From: Derxia lacustris
GTDB taxonomy: Bacteria > Pseudomonadota > Gammaproteobacteria > Burkholderiales > Burkholderiaceae_E
Length of the DNA: 64,000 nt
Assembly (NCBI RefSeq): GCF_002105195.1
Contig: NZ_MUHU01000002.1
Location: 1 to 64,000 of the forward strand
Reading direction: 5' to 3'
In this document: positions 41,267 through 50,466 of the stretch, one piece after another
Position numbering within the stretch: the stretch's first letter is position 1
How the letters are laid out: every line of letters begins with the position of its first letter
The notes under the pieces: model-generated
Told to the model about the DNA's origin: nothing
What the model saw: the letters and a program-made list of their open reading frames with translations, nothing else
Database searches by the model: none
Position numbers and translations under genes: made by a program

Positions 41267-43612
41267 ATGACCCTCGTCCACACCCTCGGCTTTCCGCGCA
41301 TCGGCGAACGACGCGAACTCAAGTTCGCGCTCGAAGCGTTCTGGCGCGGCGATTCGCCGGCCGCCGCGCTGGAGGAAACCGCGCGCTTTCTGCGCGCCCG
41401 GCGCTGGCAGACCCAGGCCGCCGCCGGCCTCGGTTTGGTGACGGTCGGCGACTGCGCGCTCTACGACCATGTGCTCGACACGACGCTGCTTCTGGGCGCC
41501 GCTCCGGCGCGCTTCGGCTTTGGCGCGGCGCGCATCGGCCTGGCCGAGCAGTTCGCGCTGGCGCGCGGCAATGCCGATCAGCCGGCGCTGGAAATGACCA
41601 AGTGGTTCGACACCAACTATCACTACCTCGTGCCCGAGCTCGATGCGCGCACGCGGCTGTCGCTGCATGCCGGCGCGCTGCTCGACGAGGTGCGCGAGGC
41701 GCAGGCGCTCGGCCATCGCGTGAAGGTGGCGCTGGTCGGGCCGCTGACCTGGCTGGTGCTGGGCAAGTCGCATGAGGCGGACTTCGACCGGCGCGCGCTG
41801 ACCGGCGCGGTGGCGGAGCAGTACGCGCGGCTGCTCGGCGAGCTGGGCGCGCTCGGCGTGGAATGGGTGCAGCTCGACGAGACGGCGCTCGTCACCGATC
41901 TGGATGCGGGCTGGCTGGCGGCGGCGGATGCGATCTATGCGCGGCTCGGCGCGGCAGCGGATGGGAAGGCGGGCGCGACCGCCGAGGCTGCCGCCGCCCG
42001 GCCGCGCCTGCTGCTCGCCGCCGCGTTCGGCGATGTCTCGCGCCACGCCGCGCGGCTGGCCGGCTGGCCGCTCGACGGGCTGCATCTCGACCTGGTGCGC
42101 GCGCCGGACCAGCTCGCCGCCTTCCTGCCCGACTGGCCCGAGGGCCGCGTGCTGTCGGCCGGCGTGGTCGATGGCCGCAACGTCTGGCGCAACGATCTGC
42201 GCCGCAGCCTCGCCACGCTGGCGCCGCTGCATGGCGCGCTCGGCGACCGGCTCTGGCTCGCGCCGTCGTGCTCGCTGCTGCATGTGCCGGTCGCGCTCGA
42301 TGCCGAAACCCGGCTCGACGCCGAGGTAAAGCCCTGGCTCGCCTTCGCCACCGAAAAGCTCGGCGAACTCGCGCTGCTCGCGCATGCGCTCGATGCCGCC
42401 AGCCGCCACGACCTGGGCGCGCGCGCTGAAGACGACGCCGTCCTGGCCCGCGCCCTCGCCGCCTCCGACGCCGCGCGCGGTGCCCGGCTCGCCTCGCGCC
42501 GCACGCTGCACCGCACCGTGCGCGCCCGCGTCGACGCCATCACCGCCACGATGACCGAGCGCGCCAGCCCGCACGCCGTGCGCGCCGTCGCCCAGCAGGC
42601 CGCGCTCGGCCTGCCGCCGCTGCCCACGACCACCATCGGCTCCTTCCCGCAGACCGCCGCCATCCGCGCCGCGCGCGCCGCCCACCGGCGCGGCGAACTC
42701 GGCGCGCTCGACTACCTGCACGCCATGCGCGCCGAGGTCGCCGACGTGATCGCGCGCCAGGAAGCGCTCGGCCTCGACGTGCTCGTGCACGGCGAACCCG
42801 AGCGCACCGACATGGTCGAGTTCTTCGCCGAACGGCTCTGGGGCTATGCCGTGACCGAGCACGGCTGGGTGCAGAGCTACGGCTCGCGCTGCGTCAAGCC
42901 GCCGATCCTGTTCGGCGACATCCTCCGGCCCGAAGCGCTCACGGTCGACACCGCCAGCCACGCCCAGTCGCTCACCGCGCGGCCGGTGAAGGGCATGCTC
43001 ACCGGCCCGGTGACGATGCTGCAATGGTCCTTCGTGCGCGACGACCTGCCGCGCGAGCAAGTGCAGCTGCAACTCGCGCTCGCCCTGCGCGACGAGGTGA
43101 TCGCGCTCGAAGCCGCCGGCATCCGCATCGTCCAGATCGACGAGCCCGCCTTCCGCGAAGGCCTGCCGCTGCGCGCCGCCGACCAGCCGGCCTGGCTCGA
43201 CGCCGCCGTGCGCGCCTTCCGCCTGAGCGCCGCCGGCGTCGCCGATAGCACGCAGATTCACACCCACATGTGCTACTCGGAATTCAACGACGTGCTGCCG
43301 TGGATTGCCGCGATGGACGCCGACGTCATCACCATCGAAACCTCGCGCTCCAACATGGAATTGCTCGATGGTTTCGCGCGCTTCGATTACCCGAATCAGA
43401 TCGGCCCGGGCGTGTACGACATCCATTCGCCGCGCGTGCCGTCGGTTGAGGCGATGCTTGCGCTATTGAGGCGCGCATGCGCGGTGATTCCGCGCGAGCG
43501 GTTGTGGATCAATCCGGATTGCGGGTTGAAGACGCGGGGGTGGATTGAGACGCAGGCGGCGTTGGCGAATATGGTTGAGGCGGCTCGGCAGCTGCGGGGG
43601 GAAATGGCTTAA
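41267..43612 (+). CDS. metE: Cobalamin-independent methionine synthase MetE
   Basis: A 781-residue enzyme making methionine from homocysteine and 5-methyl-tetrahydrofolate-triglutamate. It has the two TIM-barrel halves: N-terminal (with [18 protein letters not shown] and WFDTNYHY near 110) and the catalytic C-terminal half starting near [10 protein letters not shown] (about 460). Zinc ligands are present: H and C in [11 protein letters not shown] in the [14 protein letters not shown] region (or nearby), and C in [11 protein letters not shown]. Length is that of bacterial MetE. Divergent from metR and controlled by it. The start at 41267 is at the usual [15 protein letters not shown] N-terminus. 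Confidence 0.95.
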   Translation: MTLVHTLGFPRIGERRELKFALEAFWRGDSPAAALEETARFLRARRWQTQAAAGLGLVTVGDCALYDHVLDTTLLLGAAPARFGFGAARIGLAEQFALARGNADQPALEMTKWFDTNYHYLVPELDARTRLSLHAGALLDEVREAQALGHRVKVALVGPLTWLVLGKSHEADFDRRALTGAVAEQYARLLGELGALGVEWVQLDETALVTDLDAGWLAAADAIYARLGAAADGKAGATAEAAAARPRLLLAAAFGDVSRHAARLAGWPLDGLHLDLVRAPDQLAAFLPDWPEGRVLSAGVVDGRNVWRNDLRRSLATLAPLHGALGDRLWLAPSCSLLHVPVALDAETRLDAEVKPWLAFATEKLGELALLAHALDAASRHDLGARAEDDAVLARALAASDAARGARLASRRTLHRTVRARVDAITATMTERASPHAVRAVAQQAALGLPPLPTTTIGSFPQTAAIRAARAAHRRGELGALDYLHAMRAEVADVIARQEALGLDVLVHGEPERTDMVEFFAERLWGYAVTEHGWVQSYGSRCVKPPILFGDILRPEALTVDTASHAQSLTARPVKGMLTGPVTMLQWSFVRDDLPREQVQLQLALALRDEVIALEAAGIRIVQIDEPAFREGLPLRAADQPAWLDAAVRAFRLSAAGVADSTQIHTHMCYSEFNDVLPWIAAMDADVITIETSRSNMELLDGFARFDYPNQIGPGVYDIHSPRVPSVEAMLALLRRACAVIPRERLWINPDCGLKTRGWIETQAALANMVEAARQLRGEMA

Positions 43613-43888
43613 AGCGATTTTTAGCAGGGTTGCAGAATTACAAAGCGCGAGGCCGTTGGCCTCGCCTTATCCGAAACTCCCTACATCGCCGTGGCGAACA
43701 TCAGCCAGCCGAATTTTTCAATAATTGCCTGCATGAAAGATGCTGCCCTCCATTTCAAGATATCTAAACTTATTTTAGATTGAGCAAACAGCCAATTTAT
43801 AAATTAGAAAGTCCGTCAAAAACCGCTCACCTACGGCGACCGATCAATCTGTACAAAACGATAATAACCGCACGCTGCAAACGAAGTG
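43613..43888. other. Island edge after metE with a hairpin
   Basis: The 276-base stretch is AT-rich. A perfect stem GCGAGGCC / GGCCTCGC with a three-base loop (43647–43665) follows metE and probably helps end its transcript, although no T-tract follows. No gene is seen. Confidence 0.5.
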
Positions 43889-44620
43889 TCACGCATGCTG
43901 CCATTGCATCTTAATTTCACCTCGAACACCATTCTCAATACACACACCAAAGGAATCCGGACGATAGTAAAGAGGTGCCCTAGCTATTGACTCCGGCAAA
44001 AGTCCGGGAACGAGCGCCTCGATAGAAGGAGGAATGTGACCGGGATAAAGACTTAAAAGTATAAATTGCCCCCTAAGACCAAAGACAAATCCACCGATAC
44101 GACCATCGCGATACAAAGGAACCACAAAAATCTCGGCAGCACGGTAAATGTATGGCTTTTCTGGAAATAAAAAATATGCCCCCATTTTTGCGCAAAGGAT
44201 CTCATCTCCAAACGCCACTGCGAGCAAATATGGACTTGGCCAACCCGGCTTGGAGTCATTCATGCCATAGCCAATATGAAAATCACCACCGACACTGAGA
44301 TTAATTGCGGTTTTCACAAGCCAGCGCTCTAAAAGCGCACCGTTCAATACGCTATAACTGCGCCCCGCCGCAAATGCCTCAATTGCATGTTTCGCGGCTG
44401 CATCCGCTAATGACAGGTCATTATTGTGCTTTACACACAGGATTTTTCTTTGCAGAGCGTTAATACCAACGATCTTCTCCACTCCCTTACACCATTCAAA
44501 GCCTGAGACGTAAACAATCCGATCTGGAAACAATGCCTTCGAGACAAGGTGCTCATCTGACATACCTCGATCACAATCACCACGATAATTCGCCCAACAA
44601 TGAGAGCAGTCAAACTTCAT
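43889..44620 (-). CDS. HNH-like zinc-finger protein of the right island
   Basis: A 243-residue protein. The N-terminal third resembles an HNH-type finger: C5 and C8 (FDCSHC), C16, the DEHLVSKALF motif (E23–H24), C44, then ILCVKHNNDLS with C62, H65 and N66. These are the positions where HNH nucleases hold zinc and the catalytic residues. The rest (about 85–243) is unrecognised and mostly beta, rich in aromatic residues. A start at 44620 puts the finger at the N-terminus; an ATG 27 bases upstream is possible. Convergent with metE, in low-GC DNA. A nuclease or DNA-binding role is inferred. Confidence 0.65.
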   Translation of the reverse strand: MKFDCSHCWANYRGDCDRGMSDEHLVSKALFPDRIVYVSGFEWCKGVEKIVGINALQRKILCVKHNNDLSLADAAAKHAIEAFAAGRSYSVLNGALLERWLVKTAINLSVGGDFHIGYGMNDSKPGWPSPYLLAVAFGDEILCAKMGAYFLFPEKPYIYRAAEIFVVPLYRDGRIGGFVFGLRGQFILLSLYPGHIPPSIEALVPGLLPESIARAPLYYRPDSFGVCIENGVRGEIKMQWQHA

Positions 44621-44702
44621 ACAAACCCCAGAAAAATATACTGGCAAACCAAGTGCTGGCGAAACATGCAGACAAACTGCTAAACAAAGTCATTACTAAA
44701 CA

Positions 44703-45026
44703 TTAAAAGTCGGGGGCTTTGCGCTGCCATTTATTTTTGTATACTTTACTTAACTCTCGGCCATGAGCCCTATGCGTCCGCATCGAACCGACATACCCAA
44801 AACCTGGAAGTCTTGTTCTTTTGTTCACCACCAATGCCTGCAATGCAGGAAGCCCAGACCGCCCACAATAACTTTGAATAACCCCAAGAAACCATCTCGC
44901 GGATCGGTGATGCAATCCCAGCTCGGCACACAGCTCACCGTAAGTGAACGGCGGCCCATTCTCTTTTGCGCGCTTAACCAATATCGGCCATGCTCGTTTT
45001 GCTCGGGATACGTGATCAATGCTCAT
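44703..45026 (-). CDS. Small winged-helix-like protein upstream of the HNH-like gene
   Basis: A 107-residue basic protein. Residues about 8–65 look like a winged-helix/HTH unit (WPILVKRAKENGPPFTYGEL, then LHHRSARWFLGVIQSYC), and the tail is Lys/Arg-rich. The pattern recalls small DNA-binding domains that sit in front of restriction or HNH proteins (recollection only). It lies 82 bases upstream of the HNH-like gene, same direction, so they are probably a two-gene unit. An extra 27-residue hydrophobic leader at 45107 is less likely; a GTTAGGT-containing site precedes the preferred ATG. Confidence 0.6.
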   Translation of the reverse strand: MSIDHVSRAKRAWPILVKRAKENGPPFTYGELCAELGLHHRSARWFLGVIQSYCGRSGLPALQALVVNKRTRLPGFGYVGSMRTHRAHGRELSKVYKNKWQRKAPDF

Positions 45027-45312
45027 GGGGCACCTAACAAAATAGCTGAACAGCAAACTATGTCCGCAGACTAAAACCAACCCTAAACGTCGCACCAACA
45101 GTTTCACTGAGCATTTTCAATCTCTTGGTCCAGTTGAATGGCACCACGTACTCACTCAAAACCAAATCACTTGATCACTTTGCCAGAAAATATTGGCGAT
45201 TCGCCTAAACCAAATTCATATTGTGCTACATCACCAATGAAACTATTGAGCGTTTCGCTCCACCTCTGCCACAAAGCACCCCGCCCGCCCCAGCCCCTCC
45301 CAATAGCCGCCA

Positions 45313-45537
45313 GCGACGCGGCGCGGGGATGAGCCCGGGCGGGGCGTCTGGCGCGCCGAGCGAAGGCGCCGGGCGCTGGTGAACGCCGCAGGCGTTCAGG
45401 TCCGCGTGTCTGAAGGTCGCGCAAGCGACCTGAGTTGGCGGACCGGCCAGCGCCCGGCGCCGCAGCGAGGGAAGCCTTGCGCCGCGCGCAAGGCCGCGCC
45501 AGTCGCCCCGCCCGGGCTCATCCCCGCGCCGCGTCGC
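45313..45537. repeat. 225-bp nested inverted-repeat element (structured RNA or mobile-element-like)
   Basis: The outer arms are 34-bp perfect (45313–45346 / 45504–45537) and, after a T·T mismatch, continue 8 more pairs (45348–45355 / 45495–45502). Inside are a 15-bp stem (45365–45379 / 45447–45461) holding hairpin 45381–45397 (7-bp stem, GCA loop), a stem GGTCCGC / GCGGACC (45399–45405 / 45438–45444) with inner hairpin 45414–45431 (7 bp, GCAA loop, a GNRA tetraloop on the plus strand), and a final 9-bp hairpin 45474–45494. It sits between low-GC DNA (the stretch 45027–45312 has no gene) and the 3' end of the phzF gene. No transposase. Neither a coding reading nor a terminator explains it. Confidence 0.9.
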
Positions 45538-45545
45538 CCCCACCA

Positions 45546-46385
45546 TCAAGCGCCATTGGGCAACGACACCTGCCCACTCAGAAACTCCACGCAAGTCCCC
45601 GACAGCTTCACCCGATCCCCCACCAGCTCGCACAGCACCGCCCCACCGCGCCGCGACGCCTGCCAGGCACTCAGCGAATGCTTGCCCAGCCGCGCGGCCC
45701 AGAACGGCGCGAGCAGGCAATGCGCCGATCCCGTCACCGGGTCCTCGGCAATGCCGGCAAACGGCCCGAACATGCGCGAGACGAAGTCGTAGTCCACATC
45801 CTCGGCGGTGACGATGAGATTGCGTTCCTCCAGGCAGTCGAGCGTGCCGACGGGCAGCGCGGCTTCCACCGCCGCGCGGTTTTCCAGCCGCGCCAGGTTC
45901 ATCGTCGTGCCGGTCCAGTACTCGACGATGTGAACGCCAAGCGCATCGACCAGCGCATCCGGCACGGCGGCCGGGATCGGCGGATCGGCCGGGAAGTCCA
46001 TCGTCAGAAATTCGAGGCCCCGGGTCACGCGCAGCACGCCGCTCGCGGTGTCGAAGGCCACCTCGCGCAGATGCGGCGCGAGCTTGTGGGTGATGACCCA
46101 GGCCGCCGCCAGCGTGGCGTGACCGCAGAGGTTGACCTCGCAGGCCGGCGTGAACCAGCGCAGCCCCCAGTGCGCCGGCGCATGCGCGCTCGCGCCCACA
46201 TGCGGCGCCTGCGCGGCCGAGGGCGGGCGGACGATGAAGGCGGTTTCCGACAGGTTGTTCTCGGCTGCAATGGCTTGCAGCGTGCGGTCGGGCAGCCAGT
46301 CGTCGAGCGGCACCACGGCGGCCGGATTGCCGCGAAACAGCTCGGTCGTGAATGCATCCACCTGATACATCGCCAGCTTGATCAT
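45546..46385 (-). CDS. PhzF-family isomerase/epimerase-like protein
   Basis: A 279-residue member of the PhzF/DapF-fold family. It starts with YQVDAFTTELFRGNPAAVV, has the catalytic-type ENNLSETAF (Glu near residue 45), NLCGHATLA in the second quarter, and DPVTGSAHC near residue 215, all family marks. Members catalyse isomerisations in phenazine or related pathways, but most have unknown substrates. The start has an AAGGAG site. The 3' end lies 8 bases from the nested inverted-repeat element, which might affect its transcript end. Confidence 0.88.
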   Translation of the reverse strand: MIKLAMYQVDAFTTELFRGNPAAVVPLDDWLPDRTLQAIAAENNLSETAFIVRPPSAAQAPHVGASAHAPAHWGLRWFTPACEVNLCGHATLAAAWVITHKLAPHLREVAFDTASGVLRVTRGLEFLTMDFPADPPIPAAVPDALVDALGVHIVEYWTGTTMNLARLENRAAVEAALPVGTLDCLEERNLIVTAEDVDYDFVSRMFGPFAGIAEDPVTGSAHCLLAPFWAARLGKHSLSAWQASRRGGAVLCELVGDRVKLSGTCVEFLSGQVSLPNGA

Positions 46386-46537
46386 CGTGTTCTCCTTGGC
46401 AGTCGAAGCGGCCGGGCGGCGTCGTGTGCCGGGCCGGCCCGCGTCGAAAGATGCTAGCGCGCCCACCGCGCCGCCGCGCGCGCTGCGCTACCGGGCTTTG
46501 CCGGCCTTGCGCCAATCCCGTCCTTGAAGGAATGCCG

Positions 46538-47617
46538 ATGACCCGCCCTTTGTTCACCCCCTGCACGCTCGGCCGCATCGAGCTGAAGAACCGCTTCGTG
46601 ATGGCGCCGCTGACGCGCAGCCGCGCCGGCGCGGGCAACGTGCCGCAGCCGCTGGCGGCGCTGTATTACGGCCAGCGCGCGAGCACCGGGCTGATCGTGG
46701 CCGAGGCGACCCAGGTGAGCGCGACCGCCCAGGGCTATGTGAGCACGCCGGGCGTGCACAGCGCCGAGCAGGTGGCGGGCTGGCGGCTGGCCACCGACGC
46801 GGTGCATGCGGCGGGCGGGCGCATCTTCTTGCAGCTGTGGCATGTGGGGCGCATCTCGCACACCGAGTTCCAGCCGGGCGGCGCGCTGCCGGTGGCGCCG
46901 TCGGCGGTGAAGGCCGAGGGCAAGGTCTACACGAGCAAGGGTTTCGAGGACATGCCCGAGCCGCGCGCGCTCGACCTCGACGAGATTCCCGGCATCGTCG
47001 AGAGCTTCCGCGCCGCCGCGCTCAATGCGATTGCGGCCGGCTTCGACGGCGTGGAGGTGCATGCGGCCAACGGCTATCTGCTCGACCAGTTCCTGCGCGA
47101 TGGCGCCAACAGGCGCAGCGACGGCTACGGCGGCGGCATCGCCAACCGCGCGCGGCTGGTGCTGGAGGTGATGGCGGCAATCGCGGACGCGATCGGCGCC
47201 GACCGCACCGGCATCCGCATCTCGCCGATCAACAGCTTCAACGATCTGACCGACAGCGATCCGCAGGCGCTGTTCGACCATCTGGTGGCCGGGCTGGCGG
47301 GCAAGGGCTACGCCTATCTGCATGCGATCGAGGGCGACATGACCGGCAAGGACAGCCGGCCGTTCGACTGGCGCCGGCTGCGCGAGCGCTTTGGCGGCGT
47401 CTACATCGCCAACCTGGGCTATGACGCGGTGCGCGCCGATGCGGCCCTCGCCGACGGCCATGCCGACCTGATCGCCTTCGGCAAGCCCTTCATCGCCAAT
47501 CCCGATTTCGTGTTGCGCACCCTGCTCGGCGCGCCGCTGGCCGAGCTGGACGGCGACACGCTCTACACGCCGGGCGCGCACGGCTATACCGACTATCCGG
47601 TGCTGGCGGGGATTTGA
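46538..47617 (+). CDS. Old Yellow Enzyme-type alkene reductase
   Basis: A 359-residue FMN-dependent ene-reductase (NemA/OYE family) that reduces activated C=C bonds of enones, nitrate esters and the like. Visible family elements are LKNRFVMAPLTRSRA (residues 16–30), FLQLWHVGRISH (near 100), the active-site EVHAANGYLLDQFL (near 180, His/Asn pair) and the nearby DGANRRSDGYGG, and IAFGKPFIANPDF near the C-terminus. The ATG at 46538 has an AAGGAA site. It is divergent from the PhzF gene. Confidence 0.92.
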   Translation: MTRPLFTPCTLGRIELKNRFVMAPLTRSRAGAGNVPQPLAALYYGQRASTGLIVAEATQVSATAQGYVSTPGVHSAEQVAGWRLATDAVHAAGGRIFLQLWHVGRISHTEFQPGGALPVAPSAVKAEGKVYTSKGFEDMPEPRALDLDEIPGIVESFRAAALNAIAAGFDGVEVHAANGYLLDQFLRDGANRRSDGYGGGIANRARLVLEVMAAIADAIGADRTGIRISPINSFNDLTDSDPQALFDHLVAGLAGKGYAYLHAIEGDMTGKDSRPFDWRRLRERFGGVYIANLGYDAVRADAALADGHADLIAFGKPFIANPDFVLRTLLGAPLAELDGDTLYTPGAHGYTDYPVLAGI

Positions 47618-47669
47618 GCGGATGCGGCGCGCCGTCGCGGGCGCGCTCGGGTGGGCGCGTCCGGTGCGT

Positions 47670-48281
47670 TCAGCCCGCGTGCCGCCGGTTGCGCCGACGC
47701 AGTACCGCGGCGAGCAGGCCGCCGCCGGCCAGCAGCATCGCGGCGCTGTCGGCTTCGGGCGCCGGCGAGGCCGGGCCGAAGACCGCGCGGAAGCTGTGAT
47801 CGAGCGCGGGCAGCGCGGTCCAGCGCGTGGGATCGGTCGGGTCTTCCGACCAGAAGCTGCTGCCGCCGGCATAGCTGTCGCCGGTGAAGTTGAGGTCGAG
47901 CCCGAGCTGGCCCTGGTAGACGATGACCGCCGCGTACTGCTGGCCGGCGTTGAGCGCCAGGTCGATGGCGTCGAACTGCTGATGGCCGCTGGCCGCCGCG
48001 CCGGTCACGCTGGTGGACCAGAGCGTCGCGCCGGTCGGCAGCCCGCCGACGAGCGCGCGGATGGAAAAGCTGTAGCCCGCAGCGTCGGCGCCCGGCTGGT
48101 CGAAGCTCCAGCTTTCGAGCACCCGGTCGAGCGCCGGCACGGTGAAGGTCTGGGCCGTGCCCCACCAGCCGGTGGCCTGGTCGCCGGTCCAGTCGCCCGT
48201 GGTGTCGATGACCTGGGTGGCACCGGCGCTGGCCGAGGCCAGGCACAGCAGGGCGGCGGCCGCGTTGCGCAATGCGGGCAT
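47670..48281 (-). CDS. PEP-CTERM-like sorting protein
   Basis: A 203-residue exported protein. Signal peptide (1–20, ending ASA-G), a beta-rich body with many Asp/Gly residues typical of PEP-CTERM choice-of-anchor proteins, and a C-terminal APEADSAAMLLAGGG hydrophobic helix with RRRNRR. The PEP motif is degenerate (APEA instead of VPEP), but the tripartite tail is intact. Its AAGGAA site is clear. Second such protein of the window. Function unknown. Confidence 0.75.
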   Translation of the reverse strand: MPALRNAAAALLCLASASAGATQVIDTTGDWTGDQATGWWGTAQTFTVPALDRVLESWSFDQPGADAAGYSFSIRALVGGLPTGATLWSTSVTGAAASGHQQFDAIDLALNAGQQYAAVIVYQGQLGLDLNFTGDSYAGGSSFWSEDPTDPTRWTALPALDHSFRAVFGPASPAPEADSAAMLLAGGGLLAAVLRRRNRRHAG

Positions 48282-48415
48282 GTCGTTTCCTTCGGTTACA
48301 AGAGGACAGGCATCTTGGCCTAGGAAAAACTACCCAAGTCACCTTGCCGCCGGACGGTTGAACGGCGCCGAAGACCGGATCGGCGGCCAGTGTTCACTGC
48401 CGCCGGCGCCGGGTT

Positions 48416-49534
48416 TCAGCCCAGCACTACCGCCAGCGCCGGCAGCAGCGCCGCGCCCAGCGCCTTGCTGCGCGCGCCGTCCCAGCCGCGCTTTTCATCG
48501 GGCAGATCGGCGTTGTCCTTGAACGGCATTTCCAGCGTCAGCGACAGGCAGCCGAATTCATAGCCGACCCATTTCGACGCGAGCTTGAGCGCCTCCTCGC
48601 TGTACTTGCCCGACGGATAGCCGTGCTCGGTCTGGAAATCGGGCGCGGCGGCCTTGAAGGCGGCGCAGAACGCCGCCTGCGCCTTGGCTTGCGCCTCGGT
48701 GAAGCCGGGCAGCATCTCGCTGCCGGCGACAAAGACGTAGGGCAGCCCTTCGTCGCCGTGCACGTCGAGGAAGAACTCGCAGCCGGTTTCGAGCAGCTTC
48801 TCGCGCACCGCCGCGACCTCGGGCGCGCGCTCGGACGGCTCCATCCATTCGCGGTTGAGATTGGCGCCGGCGGCATTGGCGCGCAGATTGCCGCGCACCG
48901 CGCCGTCCGGATTCATGTTGGGCACGACGAAGAAATGCGCCTTGGCGAGCAGGCTGCGCGCGAGGCTGTCGGCCGGGTCGAGCAGGCGGTCGACCATGCC
49001 TTCGACAAACCATTCGGCCATCGCCTCGCCCGGATGCTGGCGCGCGATGATCCAGACCGGCGCGCCGTCGGGGTTGCCGAACTCGATGCCGTCCATGTCG
49101 CGGCCGTCGACCGTGCGGCCCAGATCGAGATGGCGCACGCCGTCGATGCCGAGCCACTTGCCGAGCTGGCGCTGGTGGCGCTCCCACGAGTAGGGCTCGA
49201 AATAGGCGAACCACACCACGCCATGCTCGGGCGTGAAGTCGGCTTCGAGCAGCACATCGTCATAGCGGGTGTCGATGCGGAACCAGGTCTCGCGGTCGTA
49301 GCTGGCGCACAGCCTGTAGTCGCGCCAGCCGTCGGGATAGGTGCATTGGCGCGCGTTGAGGAAACGCAGCTGCACCGGCTCGCCGGGCGTGGTGGCCAGC
49401 CGAAAGTGGAACCACTGGCGGAAGTCGCACAGCGGATCGAAGGTGGAATCGACCGGGATGTCGAGGTCGATGCGGTTGCCGTCGATCTTCACGAGCTCGA
49501 TCGAGCCGCTGTCGAAGTTGTCGCTGATGCGCAT
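48416..49534 (-). CDS. M14-family metallocarboxypeptidase (cytosolic CCP-like)
   Basis: A 372-residue zinc carboxypeptidase. The N-terminal beta domain (about 1–115, WFHFRL, YDRETWFR) is typical of cytosolic carboxypeptidase-like (AGBL/CCP) bacterial members. The catalytic domain shows HPGEAMAEW (zinc-binding His and Glu near residue 168), the middle MNPDGAVRGNLRANAAGANLNREW region (near 205–230, with substrate-binding Arg), DVHGDEGLPY (third zinc ligand near 265) and LTLEMPFKD (catalytic Glu near 340). Substrate unknown. It is 17 bases from yaaA in the same direction. Confidence 0.9.
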   Translation of the reverse strand: MRISDNFDSGSIELVKIDGNRIDLDIPVDSTFDPLCDFRQWFHFRLATTPGEPVQLRFLNARQCTYPDGWRDYRLCASYDRETWFRIDTRYDDVLLEADFTPEHGVVWFAYFEPYSWERHQRQLGKWLGIDGVRHLDLGRTVDGRDMDGIEFGNPDGAPVWIIARQHPGEAMAEWFVEGMVDRLLDPADSLARSLLAKAHFFVVPNMNPDGAVRGNLRANAAGANLNREWMEPSERAPEVAAVREKLLETGCEFFLDVHGDEGLPYVFVAGSEMLPGFTEAQAKAQAAFCAAFKAAAPDFQTEHGYPSGKYSEEALKLASKWVGYEFGCLSLTLEMPFKDNADLPDEKRGWDGARSKALGAALLPALAVVLG

Positions 49535-49551
49535 GGCGGGCTCCTGTGAAA

Positions 49552-50346
49552 TCACTCGACGCGGCGCCGGAAGCGCCAGATGGCGTCGTCGGACGCGGCG
49601 GCGTCGAAGGCATAGCCCTCGCTGTCGAAGCGCTTGAGCTGCTCGACATCGCTCACGCGGTGGTCGACGGCATAGCGCGCCATCAGGCCGCGCGCGCGCT
49701 TGGCATAGAAGCTGATGATCTTGAACTTGCCGCCCTTCCAGTCCTCGAAGACCGGCGTGACGAGCCGGGCGGCCAGCAGCTTGGGTTTGACGACCTTGAA
49801 GTACTCCTCGCTGGCGCAGTTGACGACCACCGGCTGGGCGGCCTTCTGCGCGGCGAGCGCCTCGTTGAGCTTGAGCGTGACCTTGTCGCCCCAGTAGCCG
49901 TAGAGGTTGGTGCCGATGTCGGCTTCAACCTTCGTGCCCTTGAGGCGGGTGCCCATTTCAAGCCGATAGGGCTGCATGCGGTCGAGCGGGCGCAGCACGC
50001 CGTACAGGCCGCTCAGGATGCGCAGATGGTCCTGCGCCCAGGCGAGGCCGGCGGCGTCGAGCGTGGCGGCGTTCAGCCCTTCGTACACATCGCCGTTGAA
50101 GGCGAGCACCGCCTGCTTGGAGTTGGTGTCGGTGAACTCGGGCGACCAGCTCTGGAAGCGGGTGACGTTGAGCACGGCCAGCTCGTCCGAGATGCCCATG
50201 ATCTGCGCCAGATCCTGCGGCCCGAGCCGGCGCATGTGCTGCGCGAGCGTGGCGGATTCGGGGATGAAGTCAGGCAGCGTGGCCGGGCGCGGCGCGGCGA
50301 GCGGTGCGGTATCGAGCGACTTGGCGGGTGAGAGCAGCAGCAGCAT
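49552..50346 (-). CDS. yaaA: Peroxide-stress protein YaaA (UPF0246/DUF328)
   Basis: A 264-residue protein of the YaaA/DUF328 family, which lowers free iron during peroxide stress in E. coli. The N-terminus MLLLLSPAKSLD and the later AFNGDVYEGL, LSGLYGVLRPLD, YRLEMGTRL and FEDWKGGKFKIISFYAKRARG (in parts) are family hallmarks. The length is that of the family (about 258). The start at 50346 is chosen because it gives exactly that N-terminus; the open frame begins further upstream. With the downstream peptidase it is a short two-gene unit. Confidence 0.93.
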   Translation of the reverse strand: MLLLLSPAKSLDTAPLAAPRPATLPDFIPESATLAQHMRRLGPQDLAQIMGISDELAVLNVTRFQSWSPEFTDTNSKQAVLAFNGDVYEGLNAATLDAAGLAWAQDHLRILSGLYGVLRPLDRMQPYRLEMGTRLKGTKVEADIGTNLYGYWGDKVTLKLNEALAAQKAAQPVVVNCASEEYFKVVKPKLLAARLVTPVFEDWKGGKFKIISFYAKRARGLMARYAVDHRVSDVEQLKRFDSEGYAFDAAASDDAIWRFRRRVE

Positions 50347-50466
50347 GGCGAGGTCCGGCGCGGCCGGTGTTATTGACGTTGACGAGGGCAGCCTGTGCGG
50401 CAGCGCGACAATATGCCTGTCGCCTGCCTGCGGGCGATTCGTTCGCATTCTTCAGAGGGAGCCCTC

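Noticed and set aside
45138..45332. 64-codon frame on the plus strand entering the nested inverted-repeat element
   Set aside because: Its second half is the element's arm; no ribosome binding site or family signal.
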